The position numbers were made by a program, and so were the translations under genes. This document shows positions 8,401 to 13,437 of a stretch of DNA of 13,437 bases, piece after piece. A model generated the notes under the pieces. The model was not told the origin of the DNA and did no database searches. It was given only the letters and a program-made list of their open reading frames with translations. Each line of letters begins with the position of its first letter. Position 1 is the stretch's first letter. The stretch is from Gammaproteobacteria bacterium (GTDB taxonomy: Bacteria; Pseudomonadota; Gammaproteobacteria; Coxiellales; Coxiellaceae): assembly GCA_021774015.1 (NCBI GenBank), contig JAJFJO010000262.1, positions 1 through 13,437 of the forward strand, given 5' to 3'.

Positions 8401-8698
8401 CACCACCGCCGCCGCCAAATACTTTTATATGTTCGCCACCACGCTCACGCAAAAGATCAATCGTATATTTAAAAAATTCCGTGTGGCCACCTTGATAGGA
8501 ACTGATTGCAATACCATGCACATCTTCTTGCAAAGCCGCTGTAACAATGTCATCGACTGAACGATTGTGCCCAAGATGAATAACCTCTGTTCCAGAAGAC
8601 TGCAAAATTCGACGCATAATATTGATGGCAACATCATGACCATCAAACAAACTCGCCGCCGTGACAAATCGCAACTTATTTTTGCTCTGGTAAGGCAT
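5480..8698 (-). CDS. icmF: Fused isobutyryl-CoA mutase IcmF (B12 domain, G-protein chaperone, mutase)
   Basis: Adenosylcobalamin-dependent radical enzyme that interconverts isobutyryl-CoA and n-butyryl-CoA; family members also act on isovaleryl-CoA/pivalyl-CoA. It is cytoplasmic. The 1072 residues match the usual IcmF length of about 1,090. Order: B12-binding domain about 8-140 with DGHDVAIN, axial ligand His21; MeaB-like GTPase about 190-410 with P-loop GITGTGGAGKSS (193-204), ETPGIGQGD (289-297) and NKFD (336-339); linker with a helical, coiled-coil-like stretch about 425-500; TIM-barrel mutase about 520-1072. In the mutase, the phenylalanines of VFPFKRE (563-569) and Gln721 of AQNTCIFS stand where methylmalonyl-CoA mutases have Tyr and Arg. 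That is the known signature for isobutyryl- rather than methylmalonyl-CoA. Start: AAGGA at 8705-8709, 6 bases upstream. It is divergent from ubiE. Fusion to its own chaperone explains why no separate meaB is needed nearby. Confidence 0.95.
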   Translation of the reverse strand: MPYQSKNKLRFVTAASLFDGHDVAINIMRRILQSSGTEVIHLGHNRSVDDIVTAALQEDVHGIAISSYQGGHTEFFKYTIDLLRERGGEHIKVFGGGGGVITASEIKELQDYGVTRIYSPHDGQVMGLQGIIDDMLERSDCDLCELLPEKIQLHNDCHLARMITLYQEGRSVPQLQSHSIGSAQAVEHIPVLGITGTGGAGKSSLTDEIIQRFRRDNSEVKIAILAIDPTKRKTGGALLGDRIRMNAIQGDGIYMRSLATRSVDQEMVPSLPDIIAICKQAQFDMVIVETPGIGQGDAGIVPFVDFSMYVMTPEFGAGSQLEKIDMLDFADIVTINKFDRRGALDALRDVRKQVQRNQQLFSDDLKDMPVFGTIASNFNDEGVNALYQALLTLFSNANKGQWETSLPVATAKYTTDTTIIVPPDRVRYLAEINDAVRSYHQEAKEQIVIARKIQQLQATKKMLEEQEKNSNAVDALLTEEQKQLSSDNTNLLNHWNQLQKDYSGDEFVMHIRNKEIRIKLTHESLSGLAIPKVALPRFEDHGERLKWLLKENVPGCFPFTAGVFPFKREGEDPGRMFAGEGDPFRTNKRFKYLAHHSEAKRLSTAFDSVTLYGTDPAIRPDIYGKVGNSGVSIATLSDMEVLYDGFDLCSPKTSVSMTINGPAPSILAMFLNTAINQQVEKYKAANQCEPSEEEYEKIKTFALENVRGTVQADILKEDQAQNTCIFSTEFSLKMMADIQEYFVQHKVRNFYSVSISGYHIAEAGANPISQLAFTLSNGFTYVEAYLARGMHIDNFAANLSFFFSNAMDPEYSVMGRVARRIWAIALRDKYGANERSQKLKYHIQTSGRSLHAQEMAFNDVRTTLEALIAIYDNCNSLHTNAYDEAITTPTEESVRRAQAIQLIINKEWGLAMNENPLQGSFIIDELTDLVEEAVLQEFERINERGGVLGAMETGYQRSKIQEESMTYEMKKNDGSLPLIGVNTFINPDEDGAFEVEELIRSTEVEKQSQLKRLAEFQQQNHAECDVMLERLKQAVIHHENVFVVLMDAVRVCSLGQISEAFYEVGGKYRRSM

Positions 8699-8732
8699 CC
8701 TAATTCCTTATATATACATGAAAGCTGAGATG

Positions 8733-8741
8733 AGTATAGCA
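8733..8741 (-). promoter_or_regulatory. Candidate extended -10 promoter for icmF
   Basis: On the minus strand, TGCTATACT has the TGn extension directly before a hexamer matching TATAAT at 5 of 6. It lies about 35 bases upstream of the icmF start. The -35 position is poor, which an extended -10 can tolerate. Confidence 0.4.
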
Positions 8742-8778
8742 TTCGATATAGTTCAAGGCACTAGGTTAAAGGTATGAC

Positions 8779-8807
8779 TTGTTCATATACAAAGCACAAG
8801 ATATACT
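8779..8807 (+). promoter_or_regulatory. Candidate sigma-70 promoter for the ubiE-ubiJ-ubiB operon
   Basis: TTGTTC (8779-8784), a 17-bp spacer and TATACT (8802-8807) give a plausible promoter whose transcript would start near 8814, about 26 bases before ubiE. Its position argues against a longer ubiE reading from 8774. Confidence 0.45.
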
Positions 8808-8839
8808 CCTTATCAGCCATTATAAGGAATCATAACCTC

Positions 8840-9595
8840 ATGCCTGAGCAACCTAACAACAGAACTCATTTCGGTTACGAGCAAGTACCAGTTAACGAAA
8901 AAGCCAGGAAAGTCGCGGATGTATTCCACTCAGTGGCTGGCAAATACGACCTAATGAATGACCTGATGTCTTTTGGCATCCATCGAATCTGGAAACATTT
9001 TGCGATCAATCTATGTATGTTACGTAAAGGCCAAAACGTATTAGACCTTGCTGGTGGAACGGGTGATCTCACTGCAAAAATCAGCCCCATTGTTGGGGAT
9101 GATGGGCACGTTGTATTAGCGGACATTAATTCTAGCATGTTAAAAGTTGGGCAATTGCGCTTACTTGATCAGGGCATTTATGACAATATCAGTGTAGTTC
9201 AAACCGATGCCGAAGACCTCGCTTTTCCAAACAACTATTTCGACCGCATTATTATTGGTTTTGGTTTGCGCAATGTCACTAATAAAGAAAAAGCATTGCA
9301 GTCTATGTTTCGGGTGCTTAAACCTGGTGGTCGGCTTATTATTCTTGAATTCTCAAAGCCAACCGTCCCATTATTGAAACCAATTTATGATGCTTATTCG
9401 TTTAAGCTTCTGCCCTTTATCGGAAAAATGATTGCCCAAGATGATGACAGCTATCGCTACTTAGCCGAGTCTATTCGCATGCATCCCGACCAAATGACGT
9501 TACGCAATATGATGGAAAAAGTGGGCTTTGAGCAATGTAGCTATCATAATTTAACGGGCGGCATTGTCGCTGTACACAGAGGACATAAATTCTAA
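8840..9595 (+). CDS. ubiE: Ubiquinone/menaquinone C-methyltransferase UbiE
   Basis: S-adenosylmethionine-dependent C-methylation of the benzoquinol ring in ubiquinone synthesis (and of demethylmenaquinol where that is made), part of the cytoplasmic Ubi complex. From the ATG at 8840 it has 251 residues, the same length as the E. coli protein, and it aligns with it throughout. Seen: THFGYE near the N terminus, KYDLMNDLMSFGIHRIWK (35-52), SAM motif I VLDLAGGTGDLT (67-78), acidic loop LADIN (93-97), GFGLRNVTNKEKAL (140-153), KPGGRLIILEFSKP (161-174) and SYRYLAESIRMHPDQ (204-218). The frame is open back to 8774, but the extra 22 residues have no family counterpart and contain the likely promoter. 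AAGGA at 8824-8828 is 11 bases before this start, slightly long. First gene of the operon; it overlaps ubiJ by one base (TAATG). Confidence 0.96.
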   Translation: MPEQPNNRTHFGYEQVPVNEKARKVADVFHSVAGKYDLMNDLMSFGIHRIWKHFAINLCMLRKGQNVLDLAGGTGDLTAKISPIVGDDGHVVLADINSSMLKVGQLRLLDQGIYDNISVVQTDAEDLAFPNNYFDRIIIGFGLRNVTNKEKALQSMFRVLKPGGRLIILEFSKPTVPLLKPIYDAYSFKLLPFIGKMIAQDDDSYRYLAESIRMHPDQMTLRNMMEKVGFEQCSYHNLTGGIVAVHRGHKF

Positions 9596-10221
9596 TGCTA
9601 TCACTTGCTTTAACCGGATTAGAAACAGCGATTAATGCTTATCTTCGTTTAGATCCCAATACAATACAACAAGTGACGGCATTAAAAGGTAAAATCATTA
9701 AAGTCGATATTACTGACTGGAATATTGTTTTTTTTGTTAAGCCCAGTAATGATGGCCTGCATTTATTTAGCGATATACATGAGAACCCAGATACCATCAT
9801 CCGCGGAAAACTAGCGAGTTTATTGCGCGTAGGCCAAGCTCAGGGTAGCAATAAAGCGCTCTTTGATAATGCGATTGAAATTGCTGGTGATATTGATACA
9901 GGCTCTGCCATAAGAGATATCTTACAAAATAGCGACATTGATTGGGAAGAACATTTATCTAAGCTGGTTGGTGATGGGCTTGCACATCAAGTTTCATATC
10001 ATGCTAAAAAAGCCATTACCGCGGCTAAAAAAGCCTCGGTAATATTAGCTGACAATGTTAAAGAGTATGCCTTTGTTGAAGCGCGTCATTTCCCAACTCA
10101 AGCTGAAGTAAAACAATTCTATGGTGATGTGAGCTGTCTCCGTGATGATGTTGATCGAATTGATGCGCGCATCACTCGACTGCTTTCTCAATTCAAACGC
10201 CAACCAAAACAAAAGGGATAA
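9595..10221 (+). CDS. ubiJ: Ubiquinone biosynthesis accessory factor UbiJ (SCP2 domain)
   Basis: Non-enzymatic factor that, with UbiK, helps assemble the soluble Ubi complex and is thought to bind the polyprenylated intermediates through its SCP2 lipid-binding fold. The 208 residues fit the family (E. coli about 201). The SCP2 domain spans about 15-112, followed by the conserved DWEEHLSKLVGD (115-126). The C-terminal part, about 160-200, holds FPTQAEVKQFYGDVSCLRDDVDRIDARI, a heptad-like helix that pairs with UbiK-type partners, then a basic tail. The order ubiE-ubiJ-ubiB is a strong marker. Its ATG overlaps the ubiE stop and its TAA overlaps the ubiB ATG, so translational coupling is likely. 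Confidence 0.9.
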   Translation: MLSLALTGLETAINAYLRLDPNTIQQVTALKGKIIKVDITDWNIVFFVKPSNDGLHLFSDIHENPDTIIRGKLASLLRVGQAQGSNKALFDNAIEIAGDIDTGSAIRDILQNSDIDWEEHLSKLVGDGLAHQVSYHAKKAITAAKKASVILADNVKEYAFVEARHFPTQAEVKQFYGDVSCLRDDVDRIDARITRLLSQFKRQPKQKG

Positions 10222-11873
10222 TGATGATTCGCCCTATGCAACTTATCCGCATGCTGCAAATTTATTTGGTATTAATGCGCTATGCTCTCACTAGCAATGT
10301 CATTGGCCAACGAAATTGGTTCTTAAAATTATTTAGCTACCTCAACCCCTTTAGTTTATTTAACAAAAATCGTCCGCGTGGCGAATCTCTCTGTCTTGCG
10401 CTGGAAAAACTAGGGCCTATTTTCATTAAATTTGGGCAGTTACTATCAACTCGTCGTGATTTATTGCCTGAAGATATTGCTGACGCACTCACAAAGCTAC
10501 AAGATAAAGTAGAACCCTTCCCAGGAAAACAAGCTATTAGTATGATAGAAGCCTCTTTTGGCAAAAGCCTCAATGAATTGTTCGCACAGTTTTCCGAAAC
10601 CCCCTTAGCCTCTGCCTCTATCGCACAGGTGCATGCAACCACCTTACACGATGGCTCCGATGTTATTGTAAAAATCTTGCGGCCCAACATTGAGAAATTT
10701 ATTCGACGAGATATTTCATTAATGTATATCGCCGCAAAATTAGTCGAACGTTTTTGGTCACACGGCAAGCGTCTACACCCTGTCGAACTGGTTAAAGAGT
10801 TTGAACAAACGATTATTGATGAACTTGACCTAATGCGCGAAGCAGCCAATGCCTCTCAACTGCGCCGTAACTTCTCTGACTCAGATATCATGTATGTTCC
10901 CAAAATATACTGGGGACATACGCTACACAATGTTATGGTAATGGAACGCATTTATGGCATTCAAATATCAGATACCACAAGCCTGAAGGCCAATAATGTC
11001 AATATGAAAAAATTGGCGGAATATGGGGTTGAGATTTTTTTCACACAGGTTTTTCGCGACAGTTTTTTTCATGCCGATATGCATCCAGGCAATTTGTTTG
11101 TTGATGTCACCGACCCTGAAAACCCAAAATACCTCGGCGTGGATTTTGGCATTATGGGCACACTAAGCCCAGAAGATTTACACTACCTAGCTGGCAACTT
11201 GTTTGCATTTTTTAATCGCGATTATCATCGTGTCGCTGAATTGCATGTGCAATCAGGCTGGGTACCACCCGACACCCGAATTGATCAGTTCGAATCTGCT
11301 ATCCGAACAGTGTGTGAGCCCATCTTTGAGAAACCGCTGAGCGAAATATCATTCGGGCAACTACTGTTACGTTTATTCCAAACAGCTGAGCGTTTTCAAA
11401 TGGAAGTGCAGCCACAATTAATGCTATTACAAAAAACATTGCTGAGCATAGAAGGTTTAGGCCGGCAGCTATATCCAGATTTGGATTTATGGACCACCGC
11501 AAAACCCTTTATGTCAAAGTGGATGATGAAACAAAAAGGCCTGAAAACTGTTTTTGATGAATCTAAAAAAGATTGGCAGGAAACATTAATCAGCGTAATT
11601 AAAACCCCTCGCTTATTACACGATGTGCTACAAAGCATAAACTACACACAACGTTACTCTAACTCACTGCAGGCCCAACAAAAAACAGCTACAAAATCAC
11701 CCAGTAAAAAAGGGTTTTTCTATGGTGCAAGCTTAGCATTAGCAGTAGTTTCTGTCATCGGTATTGTTATGCACCGCCCCACAGAGCACTTTCTTTTTGC
11801 CTGGCAATGGACAAGCATCGGAGCAGCAGTTTTGGCTTTTATCATTGCTTGGAGCAACCCCAAAAACAGCTGA
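10221..11873 (+). CDS. ubiB: Atypical kinase/ATPase UbiB of ubiquinone biosynthesis
   Basis: Membrane-anchored atypical protein-kinase-like ATPase of the ABC1/ADCK/COQ8 family, needed for ubiquinone synthesis, perhaps by extracting lipid intermediates from the membrane. The 550 residues match E. coli UbiB (546). Seen: KxGQ motif FIKFGQLLSTRRDLLP (68-83), Ala-rich nucleotide loop PLASASIAQVHA (128-139), ATP-site Lys151 in VIVKILRP, ELDLMREAANA (201-211), catalytic-loop equivalent FFHADMHPGN (282-291) and metal-binding VDFG (307-310). Two C-terminal membrane helices lie at about 498-516 and 528-545. The first ATG overlaps the ubiJ stop. The second Met at 10224 is better spaced from AAGGG (10213-10217) and could be the true start. 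In enterobacteria tatABC follows; here glycan genes do. Confidence 0.96.
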   Translation: MMIRPMQLIRMLQIYLVLMRYALTSNVIGQRNWFLKLFSYLNPFSLFNKNRPRGESLCLALEKLGPIFIKFGQLLSTRRDLLPEDIADALTKLQDKVEPFPGKQAISMIEASFGKSLNELFAQFSETPLASASIAQVHATTLHDGSDVIVKILRPNIEKFIRRDISLMYIAAKLVERFWSHGKRLHPVELVKEFEQTIIDELDLMREAANASQLRRNFSDSDIMYVPKIYWGHTLHNVMVMERIYGIQISDTTSLKANNVNMKKLAEYGVEIFFTQVFRDSFFHADMHPGNLFVDVTDPENPKYLGVDFGIMGTLSPEDLHYLAGNLFAFFNRDYHRVAELHVQSGWVPPDTRIDQFESAIRTVCEPIFEKPLSEISFGQLLLRLFQTAERFQMEVQPQLMLLQKTLLSIEGLGRQLYPDLDLWTTAKPFMSKWMMKQKGLKTVFDESKKDWQETLISVIKTPRLLHDVLQSINYTQRYSNSLQAQQKTATKSPSKKGFFYGASLALAVVSVIGIVMHRPTEHFLFAWQWTSIGAAVLAFIIAWSNPKNS

Positions 11874-11906
11874 GCGCCAAAAGCCAACCTTGATATTGTT
11901 AAGCCT

Positions 11907-11921
11907 GAAGGCTATGATGTG
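11907..11921 (+). promoter_or_regulatory. Ribosome-binding site and GTG of a possible original start for the next gene
   Basis: GAAGG (11907-11911) lies 7 bases before GTG (11919-11921). That GTG opens a short frame encoding a hydrophobic run, SLILTTLWLL, one frame away from the downstream gene. The ATG at 11942 has no comparable ribosome-binding site. The rest of the 68-base gap shows only a 4-bp stem, too weak for a terminator. Confidence 0.35.
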
Positions 11922-11941
11922 TCCCTTATTCTAACGACTTT

Positions 11942-13156
11942 ATGGCTACTCAACTTTACCCTGACTCACACGGTTATTTAACCTTTAATAACATGCGGCC
12001 TCCTATGCTTCCTCTACTGCTAGGGCTTAATCATCTGATTATGGGCAAACAGCTTTATGTGTTTCGAATATTTCAGATTGGGCTGGCTGTTTTTAGCATG
12101 ATTACACTAGAGTCCTGGCTAAGAAAAACATTTGATATTTCAAAATGGTTAACTACATTTGCGCTATTGTTATTTTTAATTCCAGCTTTTGTCTATGAGA
12201 AATACGACATCGCTATTTTATCAGAAACAATCACCTACCCAGTGTTTGCTCTATTATTAGTACCTATGTTAAATTTCTTCATTCACAAAAACGTTAAAAA
12301 TGCCGTTGGCTTTAGTATTTGTGCCGCAATCCTCATCCTCACACGCAACCAATTTTATTTCTTATATAGCATGATGTTGCTCGGACTGGTGTGGCTGGTC
12401 TATACAAAAACGACTATCAAGACAACCTTAAAAGTTGCAGCAATTTTTCTAATTACTGTCATCTTTGTAAGTTTGTTTAATCGAACCTATCACTATCTAC
12501 TCAACAATAGCTTCTCTGCATCTTCTGGAAATGGTGCTGCTTTGCTAGTACAGCCGATGTTTTTTGCCAAAGCGTCTGATGCCGCTTATTTCAAAAACAA
12601 GAAAGATAAGGCTATTTTCACAGCGCTCTACAACAGTTGCCACCAAGCTGGCTATATACTTGACAGCCAAAAACCTTTAAACAGCAATGAATTTGTGTTT
12701 TCTAAAACACGAAGCAACTTCATCCAAAATTATAACCCCATTTTTTATAAATGCCTAAACCCAACCATGGTTAAGTTGGGCTACACAGATATTTTTTCTG
12801 CCAACAAAGCCATGCTGCCCATTGCATTAACGCTACTAAAAAATAACTGGAAAACAAACACTGTGTTTTACATGAAAAAAATCATATATTCCTTAGGTGG
12901 CTATTACATAACTTCTATTTTGTTTCTTATTGGTATAATGGCAAGCATCTGCCTCCTGAAAAATCGAGATAATAAGCGCGCTATCGTTACCTTTGCGTTA
13001 TTACTTCTAGTCCTTGCCAACAGTGTCACTATTGCATCGGCAGAAATGATGCTTAGTAGATATTTAGGATACTCACAGTTAGCCTTGTTACTAATAATAA
13101 CCATATTGGTAAGCCCTACATTTAATTTTATAAAAGGTAACAATGATGAAAGATAA
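11942..13156 (+). CDS. Polytopic membrane protein resembling a GT-C glycosyltransferase, 5' end probably damaged
   Basis: 404 residues with about nine or ten hydrophobic helices (roughly 38-56, 68-85, 92-113, 120-135, 139-153, 162-180, 321-339, 346-367, 374-392) and one larger soluble loop at about 185-290. LYPDSHGYLTF followed by MRPPMLPLLLGL resembles the first-loop motif (acidic DS..Y, then RPP.YP) of GT-C enzymes that transfer sugars from polyprenyl phosphate. In those enzymes a membrane helix precedes this motif; here only five residues do. No ribosome-binding site precedes the ATG, and a one-base deletion could have cut off the original start. The soluble loop shows nothing I recognise. 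The 3' end overlaps the family 2 glycosyltransferase start by 14 bases, which suggests a shared pathway. Family is inference; a plain hypothetical membrane protein remains possible. Confidence 0.65.
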   Translation: MATQLYPDSHGYLTFNNMRPPMLPLLLGLNHLIMGKQLYVFRIFQIGLAVFSMITLESWLRKTFDISKWLTTFALLLFLIPAFVYEKYDIAILSETITYPVFALLLVPMLNFFIHKNVKNAVGFSICAAILILTRNQFYFLYSMMLLGLVWLVYTKTTIKTTLKVAAIFLITVIFVSLFNRTYHYLLNNSFSASSGNGAALLVQPMFFAKASDAAYFKNKKDKAIFTALYNSCHQAGYILDSQKPLNSNEFVFSKTRSNFIQNYNPIFYKCLNPTMVKLGYTDIFSANKAMLPIALTLLKNNWKTNTVFYMKKIIYSLGGYYITSILFLIGIMASICLLKNRDNKRAIVTFALLLLVLANSVTIASAEMMLSRYLGYSQLALLLIITILVSPTFNFIKGNNDER

Positions 13157-13437
13157 TATTAATATTGCTGTCCTATTACCTTGCTATAACGAAGCAGCCG
13201 CGATAGAAACAGTCGTTAAATCATTTCATGCAGCACTACCACAGTGCACCGTTTACGTATATGACAACTGTTCGACCGACAATACAGCAGAAGTTGCTGA
13301 AGCAGCTGGAGCTATCGTGCGCAAAGAACCTCGCAAAGGTAAGGGCAATGTAGTGAAGCGTATGTTTGCTGACATTGATGCTGATGTCTATTTACTCGCA
13401 GATGGTGACCAAACCTATGAGGCAGCTGCTGCACCGA
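13143..13437 (+). CDS. Family 2 glycosyltransferase, 3' end beyond window
   Basis: The first 98 codons are visible. AVLLPCYNEAAAIETVV (9-25) is the N-terminal nucleotide-sugar strand of GT-A enzymes, YVYDNCSTDNTAEVA (48-62) continues the UDP-binding fold, RKGKGNVV (76-83) is typical of polyprenyl-phosphate sugar transferases, and LLADGDQTY (92-100, the end cut by the edge) holds the DxD metal site. The likely reaction is loading a sugar from a nucleotide donor onto polyprenyl phosphate at the cytoplasmic face, which would supply the GT-C-like protein encoded just upstream. Two adjacent ATGs (13143, 13146) are possible starts; AAAGG at 13133-13137 fits the second slightly better. The start lies inside the preceding gene. 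Confidence 0.85.
   Translation, partial: MMKDNINIAVLLPCYNEAAAIETVVKSFHAALPQCTVYVYDNCSTDNTAEVAEAAGAIVRKEPRKGKGNVVKRMFADIDADVYLLADGDQTYEAAAAP

Noticed and set aside
8425..8742. Minus-strand open frame of 105 codons overlapping the icmF start
   Set aside because: It is an alternative frame of the B12-domain coding region, with no ribosome-binding site or conserved features.
8774..8839. Longer UbiE start adding 22 residues
   Set aside because: The extension has no counterpart in the family, overlaps a plausible -35/-10 pair, and the ATG at 8840 gives exactly the E. coli length.

Overview
The window looks like chromosome of an AT-rich, probably host- or amoeba-associated gammaproteobacterium. 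The ubiE-ubiJ-ubiB order, the close match of UbiE and UbiB to their enterobacterial counterparts, a fused IcmF acyl-CoA mutase and a leucine-rich-repeat (LRR) protein fit Legionellales or a relative. That placement is inference from gene content only.

Left part (1-5479): an LRR protein gene on the minus strand runs off the left edge. A long-form acyl-CoA dehydrogenase gene follows on the plus strand. Next comes a 414-base gap holding a 162-bp non-autonomous transposable element (MITE) with IS903-like terminal repeats, an 8-bp target duplication and two covarying internal hairpins. After it lies a 649-residue multi-pass membrane protein that I do not recognise, then the decayed C-terminal end of an IS30-family transposase. 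The unknown membrane gene therefore sits between two mobile-element relics. Like the LRR gene, it uses AGA/AGG for about half of its arginines, whereas the dehydrogenase uses none.

Centre (5480-8838): icmF, on the minus strand, encodes a fused B12-domain / G-protein chaperone / mutase protein for branched-chain acyl-CoA isomerisation. It diverges from the ubi operon, with candidate promoters for both directions in the intergenic region.

Right part (8840-13437): ubiE, ubiJ and ubiB are joined by TAATG start-stop overlaps and serve ubiquinone synthesis. Downstream, where enterobacteria carry tatABC, there is instead a polytopic GT-C-like membrane protein that seems to lack its natural N terminus (possible one-base frameshift). 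It overlaps the start of a family 2 glycosyltransferase that runs off the right edge. These last two probably belong to a polyprenyl-phosphate-linked sugar transfer or envelope glycan system.

The most notable points are the MITE with its covarying hairpins, the unknown membrane protein bracketed by mobile relics, the LRR effector candidate and the damaged start of the GT-C-like gene. I saw no CRISPR array, tRNA, rRNA or recognisable phage or defence system.
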